DNA of 64,000 bases from Pelagibacterales bacterium SAG-MED39 (GTDB lineage: Bacteria; Pseudomonadota; Alphaproteobacteria; Pelagibacterales; Pelagibacteraceae): positions 1 through 64,000 of the forward strand of contig JACWEI010000004.1 in NCBI GenBank assembly GCA_014653625.1, in the 5' to 3' direction. Within the stretch, counting starts at the first letter, position 1, and each line of letters opens with the position of its first letter. A model generated the notes under the pieces. The model was given only the letters and a program-made list of their open reading frames with translations. It was not told the origin of the DNA and did not search any database. The position numbers were made by a program, and so were the translations under genes. Of this stretch, positions 27,901 through 38,265 are shown piece after piece.

Positions 27901-28692
27901 TTAAAGAACTGAAAAAATAGAATTATTATCTAAATTTTTCAAAAGTGATTCACCAATTAAAAAAGTTTTAATAGAAGTTTTATTTGAGAGCTCTAAAAGT
28001 TCATCCTTTGTTTTAATTCCACTTTCAGAAATCAATGGACCAGCGTGATTAACCAAAATATCATGAATATCAAAAGTTGTATTTATATCAGTTTTTAAAG
28101 TTTTTAGATTTCTATTATTTATTCCTATCAAAACGTCTTTAAATCTTAAAGCACGTTTTGCTTCTTCAACGGTATGAACTTCAACAATTACCGACATATT
28201 TAATCTAAGTGCTTCGTTATATAAATCATCAGCAAGTTTATCACTAACACCAGCCAATATAATTAATATTGCATCAGCTCCATAACTTTTTGCTAAAGGT
28301 ATCTGAAACTTATCTACAAAAAAGTCTTTACATAGAACTGGCAAATTAATTATTTGTTTAATCTTACTTATATGTATCAAGTTTCCTAGAAAAAAATCTT
28401 CTTCAGTTAAAACTGATAAACAAGTAACATTATTATTATTATATATATTAGCTATTTTAACAGGATCATAATCTTTGATAATAACACCCGCTGAAGGGCT
28501 AGCTTTTTTAATTTCAGCAATGACTGAAAATTTGTTTTCTTTGATATTATTTTCGATTTTTTTTTTGAAGTTAATAAATAATTCATTTTTATTAATTGAT
28601 TCATTTAATGAGTCTAGTGAAATAGTTTTTTTTAAATTTACTATTTTTTCACTTTTCTTTTTAATTATTTTTTCAAGAACATTTTCAGTCAT
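27901..28692 (-). CDS. trpC: Indole-3-glycerol phosphate synthase
   Basis: Tryptophan synthesis: closes the ring of CdRP to indole-3-glycerol phosphate. The 263 aa TIM barrel shows VIAEIKKASPSAGVI (catalytic Glu and Lys), VLCKDFFVDKFQI, GADAILIILAG, VIVEVHTVEEAKRAL, IGINNRNLKTL and LISESGI. It is a monofunctional TrpC without a fused TrpF. It overlaps trpD by 8 nt and is the last gene of trpEGDC. Confidence 0.96.
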   Translation of the reverse strand: MTENVLEKIIKKKSEKIVNLKKTISLDSLNESINKNELFINFKKKIENNIKENKFSVIAEIKKASPSAGVIIKDYDPVKIANIYNNNNVTCLSVLTEEDFFLGNLIHISKIKQIINLPVLCKDFFVDKFQIPLAKSYGADAILIILAGVSDKLADDLYNEALRLNMSVIVEVHTVEEAKRALRFKDVLIGINNRNLKTLKTDINTTFDIHDILVNHAGPLISESGIKTKDELLELSNKTSIKTFLIGESLLKNLDNNSIFSVL

Positions 28693-29677
28693 TTTGGATT
28701 TTTTCTAAGTGTTTGATAACTTTTTTTGATAAAATATATTCTCTTGCGTTTTTATATGCATCAGCAAAATTTTTATGAGTTTCGTTTACTATTAATCCTG
28801 CCGCTGTATTTAAACAGACAGCTTTAGAAAAATCATTATCCTCACCTTTAAAAATATTAATCATTTTTTCTGCATTAAATTTTGCTTCATCGCCAATGAG
28901 GTTATCAAATTTATCTGCATTGACATTTAATTCTTTAGGGTCAATAACAATTTCAGAAATTTTATTATCTTTTAATTGAATAACATTTGTTTTAGCATAA
29001 GGTGAAATTTCATCTAAACCATCTTCACTATTTACAATCCATGCAAATTTAATGTCTAAATTATTTAAAGCATTAGCAAATATCTTTAAGAGATTTCTGT
29101 CAAAGACACCAACTACTTGTCTCTTTACTAAAGCAGGACTGCTCAATGGACCAATCATGTTAAATATAGTTCTTTTTCCTATTTTTTTTCTTGTAGGTCC
29201 TACAAATCTCATTGCATTATGATAATTAGGTGCAAACATGAAACCAAAATTATTTTTATTAATCTGATCTTCAATTTCGTTTGGTTCTAGATTTATTTTG
29301 ATATTTAAAGCTTCCAATACATCACCGGACCCACACTTTGATGATACCGCTTTATTTCCATGTTTTGCAACTTTAACTCCCATACTAGCAAGCAATAAAG
29401 CAGAGGCTGTTGATATATTAAGTGTATTCATACCGTCACCACCAGTTCCACATGTATCAATACAATTTTTTACATTTACTCTTTTGGATTTATTTCTAAG
29501 TACATATACTCCACCAGCTATTTCATCTGAAGCCTCGCCCTTTGCAGATAAAAGTGTCAAAAAATCAAATATTTCTTGATCTCCGGCTTTACCTTCCATT
29601 AATAATTCAAATGCCGCCTTACTCTCTTCAAATGATAGATTTTCTTTTTTTTTAATTTTTTCTATGAATTGTTTCAT
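28685..29677 (-). CDS. trpD: Anthranilate phosphoribosyltransferase
   Basis: Transfers phosphoribose from PRPP to anthranilate. The 330 aa protein has the PRPP loop DTCGTGGDGMNTLNISTASA (about residue 80), VAKHGNKAVSSKCGSGDVLEAL, FMFAPNYHNAMR and FNMIGPLSSPA. It lies 5 nt after trpG and overlaps trpC, so the four trp genes form one operon. Confidence 0.97.
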   Translation of the reverse strand: MKQFIEKIKKKENLSFEESKAAFELLMEGKAGDQEIFDFLTLLSAKGEASDEIAGGVYVLRNKSKRVNVKNCIDTCGTGGDGMNTLNISTASALLLASMGVKVAKHGNKAVSSKCGSGDVLEALNIKINLEPNEIEDQINKNNFGFMFAPNYHNAMRFVGPTRKKIGKRTIFNMIGPLSSPALVKRQVVGVFDRNLLKIFANALNNLDIKFAWIVNSEDGLDEISPYAKTNVIQLKDNKISEIVIDPKELNVNADKFDNLIGDEAKFNAEKMINIFKGEDNDFSKAVCLNTAAGLIVNETHKNFADAYKNAREYILSKKVIKHLEKIQND

Positions 29678-29682
29678 TAATC

Positions 29683-30252
29683 TTAAATTCTAATAAAGTT
29701 TTTTAAAATTTTAATACCTAACTTGGTTTTAATACTTTCAGGATGAAATTGCACTCCATGAACGTGGTATTTTTTATGGTGTATACCCATTATTAACCCA
29801 TCTTTAGTTTCAGCAGTAATTTCAAGATCTTTGGTAAGTGTTTTTTTATCAATAATTAGGCTGTGATAACGAGTTGCCTCAAAGGTTTTTGGGAGATTTT
29901 TCAATACTCCAATTTTTTTTGATATAATTTTACTAGTTTTTCCGTGCATTAGCTTTTTTGCTTGAACAATTTTAGACCCAAATACTTGACCTATAATTTG
30001 ATGGCCTAAGCAAACACCAAGTATAGGTATTTTTTTATATAAAGATTTTACAATTTTAATACAATTACCTGATTGATTGGGATTACCAGGTCCTGGTGAT
30101 ATTACAATTTTGTTATAGTTTCTTTTTAATATTTCTTTTGATGTAATTTTGTCATTTCTAATTACTTCAACATCTACTTTTAAAGATGACAAATAGTGAT
30201 AGAGGTTAAAAGTAAAACTATCGTAATTATCAATTAAAATTATTTTTTTCAT
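29683..30252 (-). CDS. trpG: Anthranilate synthase glutamine amidotransferase component
   Basis: Delivers ammonia from glutamine to TrpE. The 189 aa class I amidotransferase has LIDNYDSFTFNLYHYL at the N-terminus, ISPGPGNPNQSG, the nucleophile loop ILGVCLGHQIIGQVFG and the catalytic His/Glu in VQFHPESI. PabA function is also possible, since many bacteria share one subunit. The start overlaps the trpE stop by 4 nt. Confidence 0.95.
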   Translation of the reverse strand: MKKIILIDNYDSFTFNLYHYLSSLKVDVEVIRNDKITSKEILKRNYNKIVISPGPGNPNQSGNCIKIVKSLYKKIPILGVCLGHQIIGQVFGSKIVQAKKLMHGKTSKIISKKIGVLKNLPKTFEATRYHSLIIDKKTLTKDLEITAETKDGLIMGIHHKKYHVHGVQFHPESIKTKLGIKILKNFIRI

Positions 30253-31706
30253 TTTAATGCGTTTATTAGAGCTTTGGCTTTATTTACAGTTTCTTCATAT
30301 TCTTTCAAAGGTTTACTATCAGCAACGATTCCTGCACCAGCTTGAACATAAAATTTATCTTTTTTGGCAACTGCTGTTCTTAAGGCTATACAGGTATCAA
30401 ATTCACCATTAGCAGAAAAGTAACCAATGCCACCTGCATAAATTTTTCTTTTTGTTGTCTCTAATTCATCAATTATCTCCATAGCTCTTATTTTAGGTGC
30501 TCCCGAAACAGTCCCAGCTGGGAAACCTGCTAACAATGATTTAAATTTTGAAAACTTATTATTATATTTTCCAACTACATTTGAAACTATATGCATAACA
30601 TGTGAATATTTTTCAACAATAAAGCTTTCGGTAACTTTTACTGAATTAATTTTTGAAACTTTTCCAGCATCGTTTCTTCCCAGGTCTAAAAGCATTAAAT
30701 GTTCTGAAAGTTCTTTTTTATCATTTAGTAAATCTTTTTCATAGAAGCGATCTTGTTTAGAATTTTTTCCTCGCGGCCTAGTTCCAGCAATAGGTCTTAC
30801 AGTAATATTATTGTTTCTTAATCTAACTAAAATTTCAGGGCTAGCCCCGATTATTTGAAAATCACTAAAGTTAAAGAAAAACATGAATGGGGAGGGGTTT
30901 GTAACTCTAAGTTTTTTATAAATCTCAATTGGTTTCTTTATAAGTTTCGCTTCAAATCTCTGACTTAAAACAACTTGAAATATATCACCAAGTTTGATGT
31001 ATTTTTTTGCTTTTTTAATAATATTGATAAATTTGTTTTTTGAAGTGTTTGATTTAATTGTTAATTTTTTATTATTATTTTTTAATTGAATTGATTTTTT
31101 ATTAAACGAGTGACTTGAAAGATTAAGGAGCTCAGTTTTAATTTGATTAAATTTTTTTAAGTAATTCAATATTTTTTCATCATGAAAAATATTAACAATA
31201 TAAAATATTTTTTTTTTTAAATTATCATAAATGATAAGTGTTCTTGGTCTTAAAAGTCTTACATCAGGTATACCCAGATCATTTTTGCACTTATTTGGAA
31301 TTTTTTCTATATATCGAATAGAATCGTAAGAAAAATAACCTGATATTAAAGAAGATATAGGTGGTAATCCTGAAGGAGTTTTAAATTTGAAATCTTCAAT
31401 TATGTTTTCAATTAATTTTACAGGTTTTTCTTTTAATTTTATTTTTTTATCATTTTTGATTAAGAATGAATTGTTATTATTAAATTCCCAAATCTTATCA
31501 GGTCGTTTACCAAAAATGGTATACCTACCTTTAATTTTCCCTTTTTCAACAGATTCAAAAATAAAGCTATTTTTTTCGATTAAAAAGTTATCAATCAAGT
31601 CTAATATAAAATTATCATTTTTAACTTTTTTAGAAGTGTAAATAATTTGATTTTTTTTGTTTCTATGTCGAAACTTAAATTCTTTGAAGTTTCGATTAAT
31701 TATCAT
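30249..31706 (-). CDS. trpE: Anthranilate synthase component I
   Basis: Converts chorismate to anthranilate. In 485 aa the N-terminal regulatory region contains FESVEKGKIKGRYTIFG. The chorismate-binding core has DIFQVVLSQRFEA, GASPEILVRL, RPIAGTRPRGK, DLGRNDAGKV and GFPAGTVSGAPKIRAMEII. No leader peptide with Trp codons was found upstream, because the gene overlaps the preceding PpiD-like gene by 4 nt. Classical attenuation is therefore unlikely at this position. Confidence 0.96.
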   Translation of the reverse strand: MIINRNFKEFKFRHRNKKNQIIYTSKKVKNDNFILDLIDNFLIEKNSFIFESVEKGKIKGRYTIFGKRPDKIWEFNNNNSFLIKNDKKIKLKEKPVKLIENIIEDFKFKTPSGLPPISSLISGYFSYDSIRYIEKIPNKCKNDLGIPDVRLLRPRTLIIYDNLKKKIFYIVNIFHDEKILNYLKKFNQIKTELLNLSSHSFNKKSIQLKNNNKKLTIKSNTSKNKFINIIKKAKKYIKLGDIFQVVLSQRFEAKLIKKPIEIYKKLRVTNPSPFMFFFNFSDFQIIGASPEILVRLRNNNITVRPIAGTRPRGKNSKQDRFYEKDLLNDKKELSEHLMLLDLGRNDAGKVSKINSVKVTESFIVEKYSHVMHIVSNVVGKYNNKFSKFKSLLAGFPAGTVSGAPKIRAMEIIDELETTKRKIYAGGIGYFSANGEFDTCIALRTAVAKKDKFYVQAGAGIVADSKPLKEYEETVNKAKALINALK

Positions 31707-33121
31707 TTAAAGAAATTTTTAACTCGCTCAATTGTTTTTTGATTTAATACCACATTATATTTCTTATTTAAAAATAAATCATATGATTTTAAAATACTAT
31801 TTTTATTATTAGTATTTTGCTCATTAACATATTTCTTATAATTTTCGTTGTTAATATCGAAATTTTGATCTTTTATGTCTTTAATTTTGACTAAATAAAT
31901 ATTTCCTTTTGAGTCATTTACGAGTGTAAATGAATTTATAGGTAATGAATATAAAAGTTCAACAGCATCAATTTCAAATTTATTATTATCTTTAACTGAA
32001 TTCAAAGATAAATTTTTGACCTTATTTTGGCCCATTATTGCAAAATTATTATCATTAAATTCATTTGAGTTAATTTTATTTAATAACTCACTGTTATAAT
32101 CAAATTTACTTTTTTGATGCATTAAATCTAAAATTTCTTTTTTAGTTTCTTCATCATCTAAATTAGGAGAACGTTCTTCAGAATTCTTAATCTTGTATAG
32201 AATAAAATTATTTTCATTTTCTATTATATCAAATTCAATATCTTTTGATTCAAAAATTTTTTTTTCAATGTTATTTTTACTAGGTGAGAACCTAAAATTT
32301 GAAACAACTACGGGTTTGATATCAAATTTTTGAACTATCGTTTTGAGATCTATATTATTTGAAATATCAATTTCTATTTCATCAATCTTATCATAAAATA
32401 TTTGGCTGAATTCATCTGTACCAATTAAATTTTTTGGATTAATTATTGCATAATCAAAATCAATATATTCAATTTTTAATTGCTCTTTATTTTTCTCTAA
32501 AAATTTATCAATTTCTATTGAAGTGATATCTTCTTTCTTCTTATAAAAACTATCTAAATTAATAAATTCTATTTCTAATTTTCTATTTTGTTCAATATAT
32601 AGTTTTTTAACTAAAAATTCTGGTGATATAGTTCCCGCACCTATATAATCAAATAAATTTTTTTGAAGCTCACGACCTCTTAATCTCAATTCAAAAGCTG
32701 GTGCGGATTGATTATTTTCAAGTAAAAATTTTTCGTATTTAAGTCTTTCAAATTCGCCATTTTTTTTTTGAAAATTTTTGTTATTCTTAATTTTTTTTGA
32801 TAATGTTTCTTTTGAAATCAAAATATCAAAATCCTTTACTTCCAAATCCAATAATCTGTTTGAGACCAAAGTTGAAAGTAATTCTTCAATAATATTTTTA
32901 TCTAAATTTTTTCGAATAGTTTGTTGCGGAATATTTGATCGGTTAATATGATCAATGAAATCTTGTGTTGAGATATTTATTTCATTTATTTTTGCAATAT
33001 TATTTGTATTTCCACTACTAAACATACTTCCCATACCCCAAAATACAAATGGGATAATCATTATAAAAACTAGCAAGCCAGCAAATTTGGTTTTGGCAAA
33101 ATTTCTAAAACTACTTATCAT
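31703..33121 (-). CDS. ppiD: PpiD/SurA_N-type membrane-anchored periplasmic chaperone
   Basis: Inner-membrane-anchored folding factor for exported proteins. The 472 aa protein starts with SSFRNFAKTKFAGLLVFIMIIPFVFWGMGSMF, the typical PpiD cytoplasmic-plus-single-helix anchor. A SurA-N-like helical region follows (INISTQDFIDHINR). I could not find a recognisable parvulin domain (no GGDLG-type motif), so it may be a chaperone without prolyl-isomerase activity. It is first in the minus-strand run with trpEGDC, the usual alphaproteobacterial neighbourhood, and divergent from tpiA. Confidence 0.82.
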   Translation of the reverse strand: MISSFRNFAKTKFAGLLVFIMIIPFVFWGMGSMFSSGNTNNIAKINEINISTQDFIDHINRSNIPQQTIRKNLDKNIIEELLSTLVSNRLLDLEVKDFDILISKETLSKKIKNNKNFQKKNGEFERLKYEKFLLENNQSAPAFELRLRGRELQKNLFDYIGAGTISPEFLVKKLYIEQNRKLEIEFINLDSFYKKKEDITSIEIDKFLEKNKEQLKIEYIDFDYAIINPKNLIGTDEFSQIFYDKIDEIEIDISNNIDLKTIVQKFDIKPVVVSNFRFSPSKNNIEKKIFESKDIEFDIIENENNFILYKIKNSEERSPNLDDEETKKEILDLMHQKSKFDYNSELLNKINSNEFNDNNFAIMGQNKVKNLSLNSVKDNNKFEIDAVELLYSLPINSFTLVNDSKGNIYLVKIKDIKDQNFDINNENYKKYVNEQNTNNKNSILKSYDLFLNKKYNVVLNQKTIERVKNFFK

Positions 33122-33136
33122 TACTTTATAAATTTA

Positions 33137-33165
33137 TTGATCTATAAAAAGCAAACCTATAGATT
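33137..33165 (+). promoter_or_regulatory. Possible promoter for tpiA-secG-pyrG run
   Basis: TTGATC (33137-33142), a 17-bp spacer and TAGATT (33160-33165) lie in the 56-bp gap between ppiD and tpiA. The predicted start would be only about 6 nt before the tpiA ATG, giving a near-leaderless transcript. The match is weak in very AT-rich sequence. Confidence 0.3.
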
Positions 33166-33177
33166 AAAATAAAGCAG

Positions 33178-33915
33178 ATGACAAATAAATATATGTATTT
33201 TATTGCAAATTGGAAAATGTTTGGTGTTTTAAACTCCTTAAATTCCGTACATAGGGTAGTAAAGTTTTTAAAAAACTTTAAAAAAAATAATTCATTGAAA
33301 ATAATATACTGCCCGCCAAGTACTTTAATTCGTCCAATGAGTAAAAAATTAAAAGACACACATATTGATGTTGGTGCACAAAATTGTCACGAACACGATA
33401 AATTTGGAGCTTTTACAGGTTCAGTGAATTCAATTATGTTAAAAAATGTTGGAGCTAAATATGTTATCATTGGTCATTCAGAAAATCGACAAGCAGGTGA
33501 ATCTGATAAATTAATCAATCTGAAAATAAAAAGTGCAATTAAATCTGGTTTAAAAGTTATTTTTTGTATTGGTGAAACATTGCAACAAAAGAGAAAAAAA
33601 ATCACTAAGCAAGTTTTAAATAAACAAATTAGATTTGGATTAAATAAAATAAAAATAAAAAATAATATAATATTGGCGTACGAACCAGTTTGGTCTATAG
33701 GAACAGGCGTTATTCCAAAAAAAAATGAGTTATTTGAAACAATAAACTTCATCAAAAAAAAAATAAATAAGTGTAAAGTTTTATATGGTGGATCTGTTAA
33801 TCCAAAAAATATCAATGATCTAAAATCAATTGTTAATATTGACGGTTATTTAATAGGTGGTGCATCTCAAGATCCAAAAAAATTTATTGATATAATCAAA
33901 AAAACATATAGTTAA
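33178..33915 (+). CDS. tpiA: Triose-phosphate isomerase
   Basis: Interconverts DHAP and glyceraldehyde 3-phosphate. In 245 aa all active-site segments are visible: FIANWKMFG (Asn, Lys), IIGHSENRQ (His), LAYEPVWSIGTG (Glu) and VLYGGSVNPKN with GYLIGGAS for phosphate binding. No Shine-Dalgarno sequence precedes the ATG. It heads a plus-strand run also containing enolase. Confidence 0.97.
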   Translation: MTNKYMYFIANWKMFGVLNSLNSVHRVVKFLKNFKKNNSLKIIYCPPSTLIRPMSKKLKDTHIDVGAQNCHEHDKFGAFTGSVNSIMLKNVGAKYVIIGHSENRQAGESDKLINLKIKSAIKSGLKVIFCIGETLQQKRKKITKQVLNKQIRFGLNKIKIKNNIILAYEPVWSIGTGVIPKKNELFETINFIKKKINKCKVLYGGSVNPKNINDLKSIVNIDGYLIGGASQDPKKFIDIIKKTYS

Positions 33916-33920
33916 CCTCC

Positions 33921-34223
33921 ATGGAAAATATATTATTAGTACTAAACATCATTTTTGCAGTCATTTTAGTTTTATTAGTTTTATTGCAAAAATCAGAAGG
34001 TGGTGCTCTTGGTATAGGAGTTTCTCAGGAAAACTTTATGTTTTCAAGAACTGCTGGTAATTTTATGACAAAAGCAACAGCTGTTGTTGCCACTCTATTT
34101 ATCATTTGCAGTTTAGGTTTAACTATCATTTCTAGAGGTGATCTTGTACCAACTTCCTCAGTTTTAGATACTGTTGAGGAAAAAATAGAGGACACACCTG
34201 CAATTCCAGAAAATAATAATTAA
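33921..34223 (+). CDS. secG: Protein-export membrane protein SecG
   Basis: Accessory subunit of the SecYEG translocon. The 100 aa protein has two membrane helices (about residues 3-22 and 52-72) joined by the conserved loop LLQKSEGGALGIGVSQENFMFSRTAGNFMTKAT. A short acidic C-terminal tail follows. It lies 5 nt after tpiA, and the tpiA-secG-pyrG order is standard in alphaproteobacteria. Confidence 0.95.
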   Translation: MENILLVLNIIFAVILVLLVLLQKSEGGALGIGVSQENFMFSRTAGNFMTKATAVVATLFIICSLGLTIISRGDLVPTSSVLDTVEEKIEDTPAIPENNN

Positions 34224-34249
34224 TACTTTTCAATTTCATTTTTTTTCGC

Positions 34250-34255
34250 TATAAG
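34250..34255 (+). promoter_or_regulatory. Possible -10 element for pyrG (near-leaderless)
   Basis: TATAAG lies 8 bp before the pyrG ATG, with a TTTTCA -35-like hexamer 17 bp upstream. A start at about 34262 would give an almost leaderless mRNA, and no ribosome-binding site is visible. Suggestive only. Confidence 0.3.
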
Positions 34256-34263
34256 ATAATTCC

Positions 34264-35880
34264 ATGGCGCGATATATTTTTGTCACGGGCGGCGTGGTTT
34301 CATCATTAGGCAAAGGACTCTCTTCAGCTTCTTTAGCTTATTTGCTTCAATCGAGAGGATATAAAGTAAGGCTTCGAAAATTAGATCCTTATTTAAATGT
34401 TGATCCAGGAACAATGAGTCCATTTCAGCATGGAGAAGTTTTTGTAACAGATGATGGTGCTGAAACTGATTTAGATTTAGGCCACTATGAAAGATTTTCA
34501 GGTGTATCAGCAAAAAAATCTGACAATATTACTACAGGAAAGATTTATAGCGATGTTCTCAAAAAAGAACGTAAAGGAAAATATTTAGGAAAAACTGTTC
34601 AAGTAATACCTCATATAACAGATAGAATAAAAGAGTTTATTAAAAATGATTCATCAAAAGAGGATTTTGTTATTTGTGAAATAGGTGGAATAGTAGGTGA
34701 TATTGAAAGTTTACCTTTTATTGAAGCTATAAGACAATTTGCAAATGATATTGGGAAAAAAAATGCTTTATTTATTCATTTAACACTTGTTCCATATTTA
34801 AAATCTTCTGATGAAATTAAAACAAAACCTACTCAACATTCAGTAAAAGAGTTAAGAAGTATTGGTGTTCAACCAGATATAATTATTTGTAGATCAGAAA
34901 GACCAATACCATTAGAACATCGTAAAAAGATATCATTATTTTGCAACGTTAATATTAAGAATGTAATTGAAACGGTTGATGTAAGAACTATTTATGAAGC
35001 GCCAATAAGTTTTTATAAAGAAAATTTGGATACACAAGTTTTAAATTATTTCAAACTAAAATCAAAAAAACCGGTGAACCTGAGTCCTTGGAAAAAAATA
35101 ACTAAAATAATTTTACAAAATAAAAAAGAAGTTAATATAGCTATTATTGGTAAATATGTGGAATTAAAAGATGCCTATAAATCTCTTGATGAAGCTTTAA
35201 CACATGGTGGCATTGAAAATAATGTGAAAGTTAATTTAGTAAGAATTGACTCTGAAAAGTTAGAGATATCTGAGTTAAAATCTAAACTTAAAGATATCTC
35301 AGGAATATTGATACCAGGAGGTTTTGGTAAGAGAGGTACAGATGGAAAAATTGAAGCTATTAAACATGCAAGAATTAATAAAGTACCTTTTTTTGGTATT
35401 TGCTACGGAATGCAGATGGCAATAATAGAATTTGCAAGAAATAAACTTAATCTAAAAAAAGCTACATCTAGTGAGTTTGATAAAAAAGGTCTACATATTA
35501 TTGGTCTTATTAACGAATGGACCAGAGATGGTAAAAAAATTAAAGGTACTGATAAAAACCTAGGTGGTACTATGAGATTAGGTTCTTATGATGCAGTATT
35601 AAAAGAAAATTCGATGATTAAGAAAATTTATAGGAAAAATGTGATCAAAGAAAGACATCGTCACAGATATGAAGTTAATATTGCTTATCGAGAAAAATTT
35701 GAGAAAAACGGTATGGAATTTTCAGGATTATCTCCAGATGGTGAATTACCTGAAATAATTGAGCTTAAAAACCATCCATGGTTTGTTGGTGTTCAATTTC
35801 ATCCTGAATTTAAATCTAGACCTTTGGCTCCTCATCCTTTATTCTCATCATTTATCAAGGCATCAAAAAATCATAAATGA
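34264..35880 (+). CDS. pyrG: CTP synthase
   Basis: Aminates UTP to CTP using glutamine. In 538 aa the N-terminal synthetase domain has [28 protein letters not shown] and [22 protein letters not shown]. The C-terminal amidotransferase domain (from about residue 290) has [10 protein letters not shown], the nucleophile loop [15 protein letters not shown] and [12 protein letters not shown]. Its end overlaps kdsA by 4 nt. Confidence 0.98.
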   Translation: MARYIFVTGGVVSSLGKGLSSASLAYLLQSRGYKVRLRKLDPYLNVDPGTMSPFQHGEVFVTDDGAETDLDLGHYERFSGVSAKKSDNITTGKIYSDVLKKERKGKYLGKTVQVIPHITDRIKEFIKNDSSKEDFVICEIGGIVGDIESLPFIEAIRQFANDIGKKNALFIHLTLVPYLKSSDEIKTKPTQHSVKELRSIGVQPDIIICRSERPIPLEHRKKISLFCNVNIKNVIETVDVRTIYEAPISFYKENLDTQVLNYFKLKSKKPVNLSPWKKITKIILQNKKEVNIAIIGKYVELKDAYKSLDEALTHGGIENNVKVNLVRIDSEKLEISELKSKLKDISGILIPGGFGKRGTDGKIEAIKHARINKVPFFGICYGMQMAIIEFARNKLNLKKATSSEFDKKGLHIIGLINEWTRDGKKIKGTDKNLGGTMRLGSYDAVLKENSMIKKIYRKNVIKERHRHRYEVNIAYREKFEKNGMEFSGLSPDGELPEIIELKNHPWFVGVQFHPEFKSRPLAPHPLFSSFIKASKNHK

Positions 35881-36704
35881 ATAGTATAAAAGTTAATTGT
35901 GGAAATATAGAAATCTCAAATGATAATAAGATTTGTATTATAGCGGGCCCTTGCCAGTTAGAAACTGAACAGCATGCAATGGATATGGCGGGCAAAATTC
36001 AAGAAATTACGAAGAAATTTAATCTTGGATTTATTTATAAAACATCTTTTGATAAAGCAAATAGAACAAGCTTAAAAGGAAAAAGAGGGGCAGGTTTAGA
36101 AGCTTCACTTCCTGTATTTGATAAGATTAAAAAGGAATTAAATGTACCAATTTTGACAGATATTCATAATATAGAACACTGCTCTACTGTAAGCAAACAT
36201 GCTGATATACTTCAAATACCAGCTTTTCTTTGTCGTCAGACAGATCTATTAATTGCTGCGGCAAAAACAAATAAAATTATTAATGTTAAAAAAGGACAGT
36301 TTTTGGCTCCATGGGATATGGTTAATGTAACTAAAAAAATTTCAGACTCAGGAAATAAGAATATATTAGTAACAGAGAGAGGAGCAAGTTTTGGTTATAA
36401 CACTCTTGTTTCAGATATGAGAGCTTTACCAATTATGGCTAAGAATGGATACCCAGTTATATTTGATGCTACACATTCAGTTCAACAACCCGGAGGTCTT
36501 GGAGAAAAAAGTGGTGGACAAAGAGAGTTTGTAGAATATTTAGCTAGAGCTGCTGTTGCTGTAGGAGTGGCAGGTGTATTTATTGAAACTCATCAAGACC
36601 CTGATAATGCACCGTCTGATGGACCAAATATGGTTCCATTGGACAAACTAGAAAATTTATTAAAGCAACTTACAGACATAGATAATTTAATAAAAAATAA
36701 GTGA
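35877..36704 (+). CDS. kdsA: 3-deoxy-8-phosphooctulonate (KDO-8-P) synthase
   Basis: Condenses PEP and arabinose 5-phosphate to KDO-8-P for the LPS core. The 275 aa TIM barrel has [68 protein letters not shown] and [14 protein letters not shown]. It overlaps pyrG and eno by 4 nt each. PEP comes from the enolase encoded next. Confidence 0.97.
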   Translation: MNSIKVNCGNIEISNDNKICIIAGPCQLETEQHAMDMAGKIQEITKKFNLGFIYKTSFDKANRTSLKGKRGAGLEASLPVFDKIKKELNVPILTDIHNIEHCSTVSKHADILQIPAFLCRQTDLLIAAAKTNKIINVKKGQFLAPWDMVNVTKKISDSGNKNILVTERGASFGYNTLVSDMRALPIMAKNGYPVIFDATHSVQQPGGLGEKSGGQREFVEYLARAAVAVGVAGVFIETHQDPDNAPSDGPNMVPLDKLENLLKQLTDIDNLIKNK

Positions 36705-37957
36705 GTAAAATTTTAAAAGTAAAGGCTCGTCAAGTTTTTGACAGTAGAGGAAATCCAACTGTTGAAGCTGAAGTTTTTATAAAAGATATGAGCGCTAGTG
36801 CCATATGTCCTTCTGGTGCATCAACAGGAACCCATGAAGCTTTTGAAAAAAGAGATAAAAATAATAAGAGATATTTAGGAAAAAGTGTTTTCAATGCAAT
36901 TAATCTAGTTAATACAAAAATTTCAAAAAAGTTAAAAGGCCACAGTGTACATAATCAAGAAAGGGTTGATGTACTGATGATTAATTTGGATGGAACAAGA
37001 CAAAAAACTAAATTAGGAGCCAATGCAATACTTGCAGTATCAATGGCAGTTAAAAAACTTTCAGCTAAAGTAAGGAAACTACCATTATATAAAACTTTTC
37101 TTATTAAAAAAAATTTTCAACTACCATATCCTTTAATGAATATAATTAATGGTGGTATTCATGCAAATAACGGTTTGAGAGTCCAGGAATTTATGATCAG
37201 ACCTGATCGAGCAAAAAGTTTCTCTGAAGCTATGAGAATTTGTTTTATTATAATAAAGAATTTAAGTAAAATTATTAAAACAAAAGGATTATCAACTTCA
37301 GTTGGTGATGAAGGTGGTTTTGCACCCATGATTAATAATAATTACCAAGCACTAGATTTAATTGTTTCAGCTATCAAAAAATCTGGGTTTGTTAATGGTA
37401 AAGACGTATCGATTTGTTTGGATGTTGCAGCAAATGAACTCTATAAAAAAAAAAAATATTCTATACATTCTAAAAAATATGTCTCTGTTGAAAAATCAAT
37501 TATTGAGTACAAAAAAATGATTAAAAAATACAACATTAAATCAATTGAAGACCCATTTGCTGAAAATGACTGGGTGGCATGGAATAAATTAACGAAATTG
37601 ACAAAAAAAGTTCAAATTGTTGGAGATGATCTTTATGTAACTAATCTTGAAAGATTAAAAAAAGGTTTTTTAAATTTATCATCAAATGCAATTTTGATTA
37701 AACTAAATCAGATAGGAACCGTTTCAGAAACACTAGATGTAATTAAATTTGCTCAAATAATTGGATTTAAGACAATCATTTCCCATCGGTCAGGTGATAG
37801 TGAAGATACATTTATTGCCGATCTAGCAGTGGGAACCAATTCCAATCAAATAAAGACTGGATCTTTAGCAAGGTCTGAAAGAATAGCTAAATATAATCAA
37901 CTAATACGCATAGAAGAAGACCTTGGAAAAAAAGCTAGAATGAATAAGATTCATTAG
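36701..37957 (+). CDS. eno: Enolase
   Basis: Converts 2-phosphoglycerate to PEP in glycolysis. In 418 aa it shows [44 protein letters not shown], the metal ligands in [33 protein letters not shown] and [19 protein letters not shown]. The start is GTG 36701, overlapping the kdsA TGA. No better ATG exists before the conserved N-terminus. Confidence 0.97.
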   Translation: MSKILKVKARQVFDSRGNPTVEAEVFIKDMSASAICPSGASTGTHEAFEKRDKNNKRYLGKSVFNAINLVNTKISKKLKGHSVHNQERVDVLMINLDGTRQKTKLGANAILAVSMAVKKLSAKVRKLPLYKTFLIKKNFQLPYPLMNIINGGIHANNGLRVQEFMIRPDRAKSFSEAMRICFIIIKNLSKIIKTKGLSTSVGDEGGFAPMINNNYQALDLIVSAIKKSGFVNGKDVSICLDVAANELYKKKKYSIHSKKYVSVEKSIIEYKKMIKKYNIKSIEDPFAENDWVAWNKLTKLTKKVQIVGDDLYVTNLERLKKGFLNLSSNAILIKLNQIGTVSETLDVIKFAQIIGFKTIISHRSGDSEDTFIADLAVGTNSNQIKTGSLARSERIAKYNQLIRIEEDLGKKARMNKIH

Positions 37958-38265
37958 TGCTCAAAAAATTAAAAAAAAACTACTTTCTATTAATATCAAC
38001 ATTCTTGATTTTATATTTCTTTTTTAACCTTTTGTCTGGTCAAAGAGGTCTTATTTCATACTTTGAAAAAAAAAAAATTTTAAACAATCTTCAAAATGAG
38101 GAATTATTACTAGTAAGTCAAATTAAAGACTTGGATTTTAAAAATTCGCTATTAAGTGATAATTTAGATCTAGATTATATAGAAATCTTGATCAGAGAAA
38201 GATTTTTATTTGGAAAAAAAAATGAGACGATTTATATAATTAAAAGCAATGAAGCAAAAAATTAA
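37957..38265 (+). CDS. ftsB: Septum formation initiator (FtsB/DivIC family)
   Basis: Small bitopic cell-division protein linking the periplasmic divisome subunits. In 102 aa there is one membrane helix (about residues 9-27), then [41 protein letters not shown], a short coiled coil. The conserved [21 protein letters not shown] follows. The start is GTG 37957, sharing one base with the eno stop. In many alphaproteobacteria the pyruvate dehydrogenase genes follow; here lipA overlaps it by 17 nt. Confidence 0.85.
   Translation: MLKKLKKNYFLLISTFLILYFFFNLLSGQRGLISYFEKKKILNNLQNEELLLVSQIKDLDFKNSLLSDNLDLDYIEILIRERFLFGKKNETIYIIKSNEAKN

Noticed and set aside
30249-33121. Trp attenuator or leader peptide before trpE
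   Set aside because: trpE overlaps the upstream ppiD-like gene by 4 nt, leaving no room, and no run of Trp codons was found in front of it.
33474-33815. 113 aa minus-strand ORF inside tpiA
   Set aside because: Antisense shadow of a clearly coding tpiA, rich in Phe/Leu/Ile from reverse reading of Lys/Asn codons.
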